Below are positions 27,883 through 36,746 of a stretch of DNA of 64,000 nucleotides, one piece after another. The position numbers and the translations under genes are program-made. Source of the stretch: Rhizobiales bacterium TNE-4 (lineage in GTDB: Bacteria > Pseudomonadota > Alphaproteobacteria > Rhizobiales > Beijerinckiaceae); the NCBI GenBank assembly GCA_019083985.1, contig JAHRCV010000001.1, forward strand, positions 620,001-684,000. Direction: 5' to 3'. The notes below the pieces were generated by a model. It searched no databases. It saw only the letters and a program-made list of their open reading frames with translations, and was not told where the DNA came from. Every line of letters starts with the position of its first letter. Positions within the stretch are counted from its first letter, which is position 1.

Positions 27883-30178
27883 CACGCTACGCCATGTCAG
27901 CCGTGCTTTGCCGCACGACAGTGCCCGCAAACATGTGGCGGGAACCGCGGCCTATGTCGACGATCTGCCGGAGCCGCACGGTACGCTGCATCTCGCGATT
28001 GGCCTTTCGCCCGCAGCGCGCGGTCGCTTGATCGATCTTGGTATAGATGCTGTGCGCGCTGCGCCCGGTGTCGTGGCGGTTTTGACGGCGGACGATATTC
28101 CCGGGCGAAACGACATTGCGCCCTCGCTCAATGACGAACCCTTGTTGGCCACCGACCGCGTTTTGTATTTTGGGCAACCGATTTTCCTTGTCGTTGCGAC
28201 GACGCGCGATGCAGCGCGGCTTGCGGCGCGCTTGGCACGACCCGTCGTTGAGAAAGAAACGCCAAGCGTGACCATTGAGGACGCTTTGGCACGTGGCGAA
28301 ACAGTGTTGCCGGATTACGCGTTTGGACGTGGCAATGTCGCACCTGCGCTGGCCGATGCGCCGTTGCGCGCGCAAGGACAATTCCGCATCGGTGGGCAGG
28401 AGCACTTCTATCTTGAAGGTCAGGTGGCTCTCGCCATTCCGGGTGAGGATGGCGAAATGCTCGTCCATTCCTCGACACAGCACCCCACGGAAGTCCAGCA
28501 TGTCGTGGCCCGCATCCTTGGTGTCCCGCAGGCCCTCGTGACATGCGAGACGCGGCGGATGGGCGGCGCCTTTGGCGGCAAGGAAAGCCAGGCCACGCAA
28601 TGGGCCGCGCTTGCCGCTCTGGCCGCGCATGCAACGAGACGCGCCTGCAAATTGCGGCTCGACCGCGATGACGACATGCAGATCACCGGCAAGCGCCACG
28701 ACATGCGCGCCGATTGGGACATCGGGTTTGATTCCGATGGTCTGATCCACGCGATCGATTTGCAACTCAATGCGCGGTGCGGCTGTTCGGCCGATCTCAG
28801 CCAAGGTGTTGTCGATCGCGCAATGTTTCATGCCGACAATGCTTATTTTCTGCCTGTCGTGGATATCCGGTCGAAACGGCTGAAAACCGACTCGGTCTCC
28901 AATACCGCCTTTCGCGGTTTTGGTGGCCCGCAAGGCATGTTGGCCATGGAGCGTATGATTGACGCAGTGGCGTGGTCGCTCGGCAAGGATCCGCTTGATG
29001 TGCGCAAGGCCAATCTGTACCGGCCCGGCCATGATGAGACGCCCTATGGCATGCGTGTGACCGATGCAGACACGATCCACGCCATCATCGCGACCCTTGA
29101 AGAGACGGCGCATTACCGCGAAAGGCGCGCCGAGATTGCCGCCTTCAACGCCCAATCGCCGGTGCTGAAAAAAGGCTTGGCGCTGACCCCGGTCAAATTT
29201 GGGATTTCCTTCACGTTGAAAGCGCTCAACCAAGCGGGGGCGCTCGTCAATGTCTATGCCGATGGCTCCGTACGTCTCAACCATGGCGGTACCGAGATGG
29301 GGCAGGGGCTCTATCAAAAGATTGCGCAATTGGTGGCGGATGAATTCGGTATCGGCATTGAGCGTGTCCGCATTACGGCGACAACAACGGCGAAAGTCCC
29401 GAACACATCACCCACAGCCGCGTCGGCCGGCACCGATCTGAATGGCATGGCTGCGATCGTCGCGTGCCGGGAGATCAAGGCGCGGCTTGCGGCCTATGCA
29501 GCCACACTCTGGGAATGCGACGCTGACGACATCGTCTTTGCTGAGGATGCTTTATCCGCCGGCAATCGTCGCATGAGTTTCAAGGATGCGGCTGCAAGCG
29601 CCATTCGTGAGCGGATTTCACTCTCGTCGACTGGGTTTTATGCGACACCGGATCTCACATGGGAGCGGGATAAGGGCCGCGGACGACCCTTCTATTATTT
29701 TGCCTATGGCGCAGCCTGCAGCGAAGTGATCGTGGATATGCTGACCGGCGAGAACCGTGTCACGCGTGTCGATATTCTTCACGATGTCGGCCGCTCGCTC
29801 AATCCGGCCATCGATATGGGTCAGATCGAAGGCGGCTTCGTGCAAGGCATGGGTTGGCTCACGACGGAAGAACTCGTCTATGATTCCGATGGACGCCTGC
29901 GGACGCACGCGCCCTCGACATACAAAATCCCTGTTGCCTCCGATGTGCCGGAACATTTCCAAGTCATGTTGCATCCAGGGGCCAATCGCGAAGCAACGGT
30001 CCATCGTTCCAAAGCGGTTGGTGAGCCGCCTTTGATGCTGGCAATCTCTGTCTTCGCGGCCTTATGTGACGCGCTGCATTCTCTTGCACCCGGTAAATTG
30101 GTGCCACTCGATGCACCCGCAACACCGGAAGCGATTTTACGTGCTGCGCGCCAGATCGCGCCGGGAGATCTCTTCTGA
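27875..30178 (+). CDS. xdhB: Xanthine dehydrogenase, molybdopterin-binding subunit
   Basis: The protein has 767 residues from the ATG at 27875, which overlaps the xdhA stop; an upstream start at 27851 is in frame but lies inside xdhA. It has the molybdenum-site loop GGAFGGKE at residues 230-237, FRGFGGPQG, and the catalytic glutamate Glu717 in KAVGEPPLML. The Moco-insertion partner XdhC is encoded next. Together with XdhA it forms the heterotetrameric cytoplasmic enzyme that makes urate. Confidence 0.97.
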   Translation: MSDTLRHVSRALPHDSARKHVAGTAAYVDDLPEPHGTLHLAIGLSPAARGRLIDLGIDAVRAAPGVVAVLTADDIPGRNDIAPSLNDEPLLATDRVLYFGQPIFLVVATTRDAARLAARLARPVVEKETPSVTIEDALARGETVLPDYAFGRGNVAPALADAPLRAQGQFRIGGQEHFYLEGQVALAIPGEDGEMLVHSSTQHPTEVQHVVARILGVPQALVTCETRRMGGAFGGKESQATQWAALAALAAHATRRACKLRLDRDDDMQITGKRHDMRADWDIGFDSDGLIHAIDLQLNARCGCSADLSQGVVDRAMFHADNAYFLPVVDIRSKRLKTDSVSNTAFRGFGGPQGMLAMERMIDAVAWSLGKDPLDVRKANLYRPGHDETPYGMRVTDADTIHAIIATLEETAHYRERRAEIAAFNAQSPVLKKGLALTPVKFGISFTLKALNQAGALVNVYADGSVRLNHGGTEMGQGLYQKIAQLVADEFGIGIERVRITATTTAKVPNTSPTAASAGTDLNGMAAIVACREIKARLAAYAATLWECDADDIVFAEDALSAGNRRMSFKDAAASAIRERISLSSTGFYATPDLTWERDKGRGRPFYYFAYGAACSEVIVDMLTGENRVTRVDILHDVGRSLNPAIDMGQIEGGFVQGMGWLTTEELVYDSDGRLRTHAPSTYKIPVASDVPEHFQVMLHPGANREATVHRSKAVGEPPLMLAISVFAALCDALHSLAPGKLVPLDAPATPEAILRAARQIAPGDLF

Positions 30179-31170
30179 TGCGCGCGTTATGGCAGGCGAT
30201 GCGAAAAACCGTTGCGGAGGAAGGCAGCGCTATCCTTGTAACGGTTTTGGCGGTCGAAGGCTCCGCGCCGCGCGAGGTGGGAGCGCGTATGATCGTCTCC
30301 GCGTCTGGTATTCGCGGCACGATTGGCGGTGGTGCGCTCGAGCATGATGCGTGGCAGTCCGCTCAAAACATGCTTGCAAACGATGCGCCTCAAGCTTTCG
30401 TGTCGCGCCATGCGCTTGGCCCAGACCTTGGCCAATGCTGTGGCGGTCGCGTCGCTTTGGGGTTTGAATGTTTCGAACGGCACCGCCTCGCGCTCCTATC
30501 GGAATGGGCGTCGCGTGAAGCCGCAGGGTGGGAATGTCGGACAGAATTCGCGCAGGGTCCCCATGCCATGCGCGTGACACTCGCCGCGGGTGATGGCCAC
30601 GCGCGCCTTGAGAAACATACAGCCGCTGTCTTCATCGAGCGTTTCAGCGAACAGCGTCAAACACTGCACCTTTTTGGTGCTGGGCATGTCGGTAAGGCCA
30701 TTGTGATGGCGCTAGCACCCTTGCCGTTTAAGGTGTCGTGGTATGATGAGCGTCGCGAGATGTTTCCCTCGCATGTGCCGGCGAACGCGACACCCATCAT
30801 CCTTGCTCACCCTGATGGGCTCCCATTCGCTTCTGATGATTTCATCCTCATCATGACCCATTCACATCCGCTCGATCTTGCCTTGGTCACGGCGGCCTTG
30901 CGCTCAGCCGCACGGTTCATCGGGCTCATTGGATCCGCCACGAAGAAAGCGCGCTTTCAATCGCGTTTGCGCGCGGCCGGATTTACAAACGACATCATTG
31001 CACGGCTTGTTTGCCCCATTGGTGTTGCGGGAATTTCAGGAAAGGAGCCGGCGATGATTGCTGCTGCGGTCACCGCACAATTGTTGATCATGCGTGAGCA
31101 AATGATGACGGAGACGGTGCGGACGGAACAGCCCTTTCATCGCCGCGTGGCGGTGGGAGTTGGCGTATGA
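30178..31170 (+). CDS. xdhC: Xanthine dehydrogenase accessory protein XdhC
   Basis: The protein has 330 residues. The N-terminal part has GSAPREVGARM and IGGGALEH, with CCGGRV near residue 83. The C-terminal half is a Rossmann-type domain with LFGAGHVGKAIV, and ends with GVAGISGKEPAMIA. XdhC binds the molybdenum cofactor, helps its sulfuration and inserts it into XdhB; it is not part of the mature enzyme. The ATG overlaps the last base of the xdhB stop, and its own stop overlaps guaD by four bases. Confidence 0.94.
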   Translation: MRALWQAMRKTVAEEGSAILVTVLAVEGSAPREVGARMIVSASGIRGTIGGGALEHDAWQSAQNMLANDAPQAFVSRHALGPDLGQCCGGRVALGFECFERHRLALLSEWASREAAGWECRTEFAQGPHAMRVTLAAGDGHARLEKHTAAVFIERFSEQRQTLHLFGAGHVGKAIVMALAPLPFKVSWYDERREMFPSHVPANATPIILAHPDGLPFASDDFILIMTHSHPLDLALVTAALRSAARFIGLIGSATKKARFQSRLRAAGFTNDIIARLVCPIGVAGISGKEPAMIAAAVTAQLLIMREQMMTETVRTEQPFHRRVAVGVGV

Positions 31171-31640
31171 GCGACGATGCCATTTTTTTGGCGCGCGCCG
31201 TCGCGCTGTCGCAGGAACGCATGCAGGGCGGCTTCGGTGGTCCCTTCGGCGCGCTGATCGTGCGGGATGAGAAAATTCTTGCCGAAGGCTGGAACGAGGT
31301 GACGTCCACACTTGACCCGACAGCCCATGCGGAAGTCACGGCTATCCGTCGCGCCTGCAAGGCGGTCGGGGATTTCCATCTTGAAGGCGCAACGCTTTAT
31401 ACAAGCTGCGAGCCTTGCCCGCTTTGTTTATCTGCGGCCTATTGGGCCCATATCAAGCGCATCGTCTATGCGAATACGCGTGATGAAGCCGCCGCTATCG
31501 GCTTTGATGACGCCTTCATCTATGACGAGATCCCGAAAGCGCCGCAGGACCGCCGCATCCTCATGGAGCATCATCCGCGCGACGATGCGCGCGCTGCTTT
31601 TGCTGCCTGGATGGCGAAGGCCGACAAGGTTCAATACTGA
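31167..31640 (+). CDS. guaD: Guanine deaminase (cytidine deaminase fold)
   Basis: This is a 157-residue zinc deaminase of the Bacillus GuaD type. Zinc ligands are His54 in TAHAEVTAI (with the proton-shuttling Glu56) and Cys84 and Cys87 in SCEPCPLCLSA. It converts guanine to xanthine, feeding XdhAB, which fits its place between xdhC and puuD. The FGGPFGALIV start and the C-terminal extension match GuaD rather than tRNA adenosine deaminase, but another purine-like base cannot be excluded. The puuD start follows 8 bases after its stop. Confidence 0.85.
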   Translation: MSDDAIFLARAVALSQERMQGGFGGPFGALIVRDEKILAEGWNEVTSTLDPTAHAEVTAIRRACKAVGDFHLEGATLYTSCEPCPLCLSAAYWAHIKRIVYANTRDEAAAIGFDDAFIYDEIPKAPQDRRILMEHHPRDDARAAFAAWMAKADKVQY

Positions 31641-31648
31641 GAAACACC

Positions 31649-32827
31649 ATGGATGCTTTCGCGCTCGATTGGATCAATCTGTTCATCCGATGGTTTCACA
31701 TCATCGTCGGGATCGCGTGGATTGGTGCGAGTTTCCATTTCATTTGGCTTGATTTTAGTCTGCGTGCGCGCGACGGCATGGCGAAGGGCGTCTATGGCAC
31801 ATCATGGCTCGTTCATGGCGGGGGCTTCTATCACGTCGAGAGATATCTTGTTGCGCCCGAAAAGCTGCCCGACGATCTGCACTGGTTCAAATGGGAAGCC
31901 TATCTCACCTTCTTATCAGGCTTCGCACTGCTCGCCGTCCAATATTACTGGAATGCGTCGGTTTATCTCGTCGATCCCTCGATACGGCCGATGTCAGGTG
32001 CAGCGGCTATTGCCGTGTCGGTGGTGTCGCTTGCGGCTGGCTGGCTGATCTATAACGCGCTCTGTCGGTCGGCATTGAAGGAGAATACAGCGCTTCTGGC
32101 GTTGGCCGTGTTTGTTCTCATTGTCGGGAGTGGGTTTTTCTACACCCATGTCTTCTCTGGGCGTGGCGCATTCATCCATACGGGTGCGATGATCGGCACC
32201 ATCATGGCAGCGAACGTCTTCATGGTGATCATCCCCAATCAAAAGAAGATCACGGCGTCCTTGTTGAAAGGCGAGGCGCCCGATCCAGCCTTGGGTGCAA
32301 CAGGCAAGCAAAGGTCGCTGCACAATAATTATCTGACACTCCCCGTGCTTTTGTTCATGGTGTCGAGCCATTATCCGTTTCTCTATGCGCGGGAGACGAG
32401 CTGGCTTGTCATTGCGCTTATTGTTCTGGCCGGTGGATTGATCCGCCATTTCCTTAACCGCACCGATGCAGGGTTAGCGCCGCGGACTGTTTTATGGGCG
32501 CTTGCGGCCGCTGCCATTGCGCTTTTGGGCGCGATCATGTTGACCGCGCCGCGCGCAACCACGGGCGGAAAGGTCACAGACGCCGCGATGATGCAGATCG
32601 TCGCCACCCATTGTGCGACGTGTCATGCTGCTGCTCCGACGCATGAGGCCTTCAAGGGCGCTGAGCCGCCGAAGGGTGTCATTCTTACGTCACCGGAGCT
32701 TGTCCGCCGTCATGCGCAGCAAGTGATGGCGCAAGCGGTTCAGGGGCGCGCTATGCCACTTGGCAATGAGACCGCGATGACAGACGCGGAGCGCGCAGCG
32801 CTCGGTGCGTGGATTGCGCAACCATGA
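31649..32827 (+). CDS. puuD: Membrane urate oxidase PuuD with C-terminal cytochrome c domain
   Basis: This 392-residue protein has about eight membrane helices, several histidines in or near them (17, 30, 56, 62, 167, 177), and a C-terminal cytochrome c domain. The haem motif CATCH is at residues 322-326, with Met369 in RAMPLGN as the likely sixth ligand. PuuD-type enzymes oxidise urate to 5-hydroxyisourate and pass electrons to cytochrome c instead of making hydrogen peroxide. It sits between guaD and uraD, and no soluble uricase is present. The haem domain should face the periplasm and needs Ccm maturation. Confidence 0.93.
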   Translation: MDAFALDWINLFIRWFHIIVGIAWIGASFHFIWLDFSLRARDGMAKGVYGTSWLVHGGGFYHVERYLVAPEKLPDDLHWFKWEAYLTFLSGFALLAVQYYWNASVYLVDPSIRPMSGAAAIAVSVVSLAAGWLIYNALCRSALKENTALLALAVFVLIVGSGFFYTHVFSGRGAFIHTGAMIGTIMAANVFMVIIPNQKKITASLLKGEAPDPALGATGKQRSLHNNYLTLPVLLFMVSSHYPFLYARETSWLVIALIVLAGGLIRHFLNRTDAGLAPRTVLWALAAAAIALLGAIMLTAPRATTGGKVTDAAMMQIVATHCATCHAAAPTHEAFKGAEPPKGVILTSPELVRRHAQQVMAQAVQGRAMPLGNETAMTDAERAALGAWIAQP

Positions 32828-33333
32828 TAACGCTTGAGGCCGTCAACGCGCTGAGTGGTGATCAGTTTTGTGCGATCTTTGCCGATATCGCAGAACATTC
32901 GCCATGGGTGGCGGCGCGTGCTGCGGGAATGCGTCCTTTCGCTAATCAGACCGCGATGATCGACGCCTTTCAGACATGTGTTTGGAACGCGAGTGAGGCC
33001 GAACAATTGGCGCTCTTGCGCGCGCATCCTGATCTCGCTGGGCGCGCAGCACGGGCGGGCAATCTCACCAGCGATTCCCAACGCGAACAAAAAGGCGCGG
33101 GTCTTGATACGCTAACGGGTGAAGAATTCGACCGGTTTCACGTGCTCAATGAAACCTATCAGAGCCGTTTCGGCATCCCGTTCATTTATGCCGTGAAGGG
33201 CGCAACGAAGCACGATATTCTGGCAGCGTTTGAAGCGCGCCTATCGTCGACTGCGCGGGAAGAGTTCCTCACGGCGCTCACGCAGGTCATGCGGATCATT
33301 CGTTTCCGGCTGACCGATCGTGTGACGCATTAG
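32824..33333 (+). CDS. uraD: OHCU decarboxylase
   Basis: The protein has 169 residues from the ATG at 32824, which overlaps the puuD stop (ATGA). The catalytic histidine is His68 in RAHPDLAG; SQREQKGAG and RFGIPFIYAVKG are further family motifs. It decarboxylates 2-oxo-4-hydroxy-4-carboxy-5-ureidoimidazoline to S-allantoin, completing the path from urate. Allantoinase and later steps are not in this window. The stop shares bases with the convergent SMP-30 gene's stop (33330-33333). Confidence 0.95.
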   Translation: MITLEAVNALSGDQFCAIFADIAEHSPWVAARAAGMRPFANQTAMIDAFQTCVWNASEAEQLALLRAHPDLAGRAARAGNLTSDSQREQKGAGLDTLTGEEFDRFHVLNETYQSRFGIPFIYAVKGATKHDILAAFEARLSSTAREEFLTALTQVMRIIRFRLTDRVTH

Positions 33334-34256
33334 AAGGTCTTTGCGCCGCGCAACAGCAGATAATAGGCGTAAAGCGAAGTCGTTCCGCAAATATAGAGCC
33401 GATTACGCTTGAGCCCGCCGAAGCAAAGATTGCCGACGACTTCCGGCACCTTAATCTTGCCGATCAGATCGGCTGCTTCGTTGTAGCAATGCACGCCATC
33501 GAAGGCCGAAGTCCAGAGGCGACCATCCTCGTCGAAACGAAAGCCATCGAAAAAGCCGGCGCTGCACGTCGCAAATACGGCACCACCACGCAATTTTTTG
33601 CCATCGATCACATCGAAGACGCGAATATGGCGCGGTCCATCGTCCATATGGGTCGCGCCCGTATCGGCAATGTAGAGCTTGGTCTCATCGGGGGAGAAGG
33701 CGATGCCATTTGGCCGTACGAAATCATCCGCGACGATGCTGACTTCGCCGCTCGCCGGATCGACGCGATAGACGTGGCAGGCGCCAATCTCGCTCTCGGC
33801 ACGTTCGCCTTCGTAATCCCAATCGATGCCATAGGCGGGATCGGTGAACCAGATCGAGCCATCCGATTTCACGACGACATCATTGGGTGAATTGAGCCGC
33901 TTGCCTTGGTAGCGATCGGCAATCACCGTGATCGTGCCATCGTATTCGGTGCGTGTGACGCGGCGGCCAAGATGCTCGCAGGAAATCAGACGGCCTTGCC
34001 GGTCCACGGTGTGGCCATTGGTATTGTTGCTGGGCTGCCTGAAGACGGAAACATTCCCGTCCGTCTCGTCATAACGCATGATCCGGTTGTTCGGAATGTC
34101 GGACCAAACGAGATAGCGACCAGCCGGAAAATAGGCCGGCCCCTCGGCCCAGCGGCAGCCATTGTATAGCCGCTCGAGTTTGGCCGTGCCGTTGATGAGC
34201 GGCTTAAAACTCTTGTCGAGAATTTCGGCAGGCGTGCCGGGCAAGTTTTCGCTCAT
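33330..34256 (-). CDS. SMP-30/gluconolactonase family lactonase
   Basis: The protein has about 308 residues from the ATG at 34256, with an AAGGA site upstream. It is a six-bladed beta-propeller with the metal-binding glutamate Glu38 in RWAEGPAYF, the NSPNDVVV loop, and VRPNGIAFSPDE with the catalytic aspartate further on in YIADTGA. The family hydrolyses aldonolactones such as gluconolactone. The IdnO-like gene lies 12 bases upstream on the same strand, so the two make a lactone-to-aldonate-to-ketoaldonate pair. It has no signal peptide, so it is cytoplasmic. Confidence 0.88.
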   Translation of the reverse strand: MSENLPGTPAEILDKSFKPLINGTAKLERLYNGCRWAEGPAYFPAGRYLVWSDIPNNRIMRYDETDGNVSVFRQPSNNTNGHTVDRQGRLISCEHLGRRVTRTEYDGTITVIADRYQGKRLNSPNDVVVKSDGSIWFTDPAYGIDWDYEGERAESEIGACHVYRVDPASGEVSIVADDFVRPNGIAFSPDETKLYIADTGATHMDDGPRHIRVFDVIDGKKLRGGAVFATCSAGFFDGFRFDEDGRLWTSAFDGVHCYNEAADLIGKIKVPEVVGNLCFGGLKRNRLYICGTTSLYAYYLLLRGAKTF

Positions 34257-34268
34257 CGGTCGCAATCC

Positions 34269-35036
34269 TTACACGGCGCTGGTGAGCCCGCCATCCACCA
34301 TCAGCATATGGCCGTTCACAAAATTCGATGCGTCGGAGGATAGAAAGATCGCCGCGCCGACAAGTTCATCGACATCGCCCCAGCGGCCTGCCGGCGTGCG
34401 TGTGCACAACCATGCCGAAAAATCGGGGTTGTCGACGAGCGCTTGGTTGAGCGGCGTTTTGAAATAGCCCGGCCCAATCGCATTAACTTGAATATTGTGC
34501 TTGGCCCATTCGGCGGCGAGACCACGCGTCATCATCTTGATGGCGCCTTTGGTGGTCGCATAGGGGACGATGGTCGGCCGACCAAGCTCGCTCTGCACCG
34601 AGCCGATATTGATGATCTTGCCGCGCTGGCGCGCGATCATCCGGCGGCCGACGGAGCGCGCTGCATAGAAGGCGCTGTCGACATTGACGCGGAAGATATC
34701 GGCCCACGCTTCATCAGGAAATTCCGCCGCCGGGGCGCGGTGCTGCTTGCCCGCATTGTTGATGAGAATGTCAATCGGGCCGACCGTGCCTTCGAGCGTG
34801 GTTATGGCCGCTTCAACCGCTTTGGAATCCGAGACATCAAAGGCCGAGGCATGGACCTTGAGCCCCTGCGCGGCGAGGGCGGAACGGGCCTGTTCCAGTT
34901 TGGTTGCATCCCGCCCATTGAGAATGATCGTCGCACCTGCTTTGCCAAGGCCGGCCGCCAAGGCGAGGCCGATCCCTTGGCTCGAACCGGTGATGAGGGC
35001 CGTGCGGCCGGTGAGATCAAAAAGGGCAAGCGACAT
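34269..35036 (-). CDS. idnO: Gluconate 5-dehydrogenase-like SDR (IdnO type)
   Basis: This is a 255-residue short-chain dehydrogenase. The cofactor motif is TGSSQGIG (16-23), with NNAG near 93 and catalytic Ser146, Tyr159 and Lys163. The downstream segments HNIQVNAIGPGYFKT, AWLCTRTPAGRWGD and SNFVNGHMLMVDGG match, from memory, E. coli IdnO closely. IdnO interconverts gluconate and 5-ketogluconate. It precedes the SMP-30 lactonase in a two-gene operon and diverges from the peptide ABC operon. The substrate could be another aldonate. Confidence 0.82.
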   Translation of the reverse strand: MSLALFDLTGRTALITGSSQGIGLALAAGLGKAGATIILNGRDATKLEQARSALAAQGLKVHASAFDVSDSKAVEAAITTLEGTVGPIDILINNAGKQHRAPAAEFPDEAWADIFRVNVDSAFYAARSVGRRMIARQRGKIINIGSVQSELGRPTIVPYATTKGAIKMMTRGLAAEWAKHNIQVNAIGPGYFKTPLNQALVDNPDFSAWLCTRTPAGRWGDVDELVGAAIFLSSDASNFVNGHMLMVDGGLTSAV

Positions 35037-35161
35037 GGGCGATTCCCGTAAACTGAAGGAGCCGTACCTTGGCGAGAGCGGGGGAGGAGGGCAAGGGCCT
35101 CTCAGGCCGTCCGCGACGATGGGCCAAGTGCCTCATCCGATGTGACAATTTCCCGCCCCAC

Positions 35162-35190
35162 TCGACCGTTGCCCGAGCGATGACTAGAAT
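35162..35190 (+). promoter_or_regulatory. Possible sigma70 promoter for the peptide ABC operon
   Basis: A TCGACC box (35162-35167, four of six matches to TTGACA) and TAGAAT (35185-35190, four or five of six) are 17 bases apart and lie 46 bases before the ATG at 35236. The 200-base gap also holds the divergent promoter of the idnO gene; nothing else stands out in it. Confidence 0.3.
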
Positions 35191-35235
35191 AGAGAGAGTG
35201 AGGCGCTCGCCCCCGCGCCGCTATGGGAGTCCAGG

Positions 35236-36726
35236 ATGATCCGGTTGCTGACCAAGGCCTGCCTTGCGCTCGTGCTCGTCACGGCTTCTGTCGCCATGGC
35301 ACCACTCTCGGCCGCCCCGCGGACCGATCTAAATGTCGGCATGCGGCTCGAGCCGCCCCATCTCGATCCAACCGCAGGTGCCGCCGCCGCCATTGGTGAG
35401 ATCGTTTATGCCAATCTTTTCGAAGGGCTCACGCGCATGGCCGCCGATGGTGCGATCAAGCCCGGCCTTGCCGAAAGCTGGACCGTCTCGCCCGATGGCA
35501 AGGTCTACACCTTTACATTGCGTAAGGGTGTGACGTTTCACGACGGCACGCCCTTCGACGCGGCCGTGGCGAAATTCGCGCTCGATCGCGCACGCGCATC
35601 CGATAGCGTCAATCCACAGAAGGGCCTGTTCGAGCCGATCGAAGCGGTTGAAGTGATCGACCCTGCGACGCTCAAAGTGACGCTGAAGCGTCCAACAGGC
35701 GCGTTTCTGTTCAATCTCGCTTGGCCTGCCGCCGTGATGGTGGCGCCGCAAAGTGCCGCTGACAATAAAACGAAGCCGATTGGTACGGGGCCCTTCAAGT
35801 TGGACCGTTGGGCGAAGGGATCGCAGGTCGATCTGGTTCGCCATCCCAATTATTGGGGTGCCAAGCCTGCGCTCAACAAGATCAGTTTCAAGATCATCGG
35901 CGATCCGACAGCGGCTTATGCGGCGATGATGGCCGGTGATGTCGATGCTTATCCGATCTTTCCCGCGAACGAGAACATTCCGCAGTTCCAAGCTGATAAG
36001 CGCTTCACGGTGAAGATTGGCAACACCGAAGGCAAGACGATCGTTGCCATCAACAATGCCCGCACGCCGTTTGACGATATTCGTGTGCGCCGTGCGCTGG
36101 CGCATGGCATTGATCGCAAAGCGGTGATCGATGGCGCGACGATGGGGCTCGGCAAGCCCATTGGTTCGCATTACGCGCCACAAGATGCGGGCTATGTCGA
36201 TCTGACGGGCCAATATCCTTATGACCCAGAAAAGGCGAAGGCCCTTCTAAAAGAGGCGGGCGTTTCCAACCTCAAAGTGAAACTCATCCTGCCGCCACCG
36301 GATTATGCGCGGCGTTCGGGTGAGATTATCGCGGCGCAATTGAAGAAGATCGGCGTCGAGGCCGAGCTTGTGCCGGTTGAATGGGCGCAATGGCTGTCGG
36401 ATGTGTTCCGCGGCAAGAATTATGATCTCACCATCATCTCCCATGTCGAGCCGATGGATCTCGATATCTATGCGCGCGACGATTATTACTTCAATTACGC
36501 CAATGCGGATTACAAGGCGCTCTACGCCGAACTCGCCGCAACGAGCGATCCCGAAAAGCGCAAGGCGCTGATCGAAAAGGCGCAACGCAAACTCACGGAT
36601 GACTCCGTGAACGTCTTCATGTTTTTGCTGCCGAAAACAGGCGTCTGGAATGCCAAGCTTGAGGGCCTTTGGGAGAATGCGCCTTTGCCCGTGAATGATT
36701 TCACGGCCGTGCGCTGGCGCGACTGA
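35236..36726 (+). CDS. Peptide-type ABC transporter substrate-binding protein (SBP_bac_5)
   Basis: The protein has 496 residues with a signal peptide to about residue 27 (LSA-AP) and no lipobox, so it is a soluble periplasmic binder. Family motifs include LEPPHLDPT, IVYANLFEGL, the FHDGTPFDA segment and VRRALAHGIDR. The DppA/OppA family binds di- or oligopeptides, but members also take nickel, opines, sugars or glutathione, so the ligand is open. It begins a four-gene operon with two permeases and a fused ATPase. A GGAG site precedes the ATG. Confidence 0.92.
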   Translation: MIRLLTKACLALVLVTASVAMAPLSAAPRTDLNVGMRLEPPHLDPTAGAAAAIGEIVYANLFEGLTRMAADGAIKPGLAESWTVSPDGKVYTFTLRKGVTFHDGTPFDAAVAKFALDRARASDSVNPQKGLFEPIEAVEVIDPATLKVTLKRPTGAFLFNLAWPAAVMVAPQSAADNKTKPIGTGPFKLDRWAKGSQVDLVRHPNYWGAKPALNKISFKIIGDPTAAYAAMMAGDVDAYPIFPANENIPQFQADKRFTVKIGNTEGKTIVAINNARTPFDDIRVRRALAHGIDRKAVIDGATMGLGKPIGSHYAPQDAGYVDLTGQYPYDPEKAKALLKEAGVSNLKVKLILPPPDYARRSGEIIAAQLKKIGVEAELVPVEWAQWLSDVFRGKNYDLTIISHVEPMDLDIYARDDYYFNYANADYKALYAELAATSDPEKRKALIEKAQRKLTDDSVNVFMFLLPKTGVWNAKLEGLWENAPLPVNDFTAVRWRD

Positions 36727-36746
36727 TCAGGGGCCCCGGCGCAGCC

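Noticed and set aside
27887-29329. A 480-codon minus-strand frame inside xdhB
   Set aside because: It is antisense to a gene with all catalytic motifs intact, has no ribosome site and resembles no family.
33330-35036. Reading the SMP-30 lactonase and SDR as sulfoquinovose dehydrogenase and sulfogluconolactonase of the sulfo-Entner-Doudoroff route
   Set aside because: The SDR matches IdnO in many segments, and no dehydratase, KDSG aldolase or SLA dehydrogenase lies with it. Ordinary gluconate-type chemistry explains the pair better.
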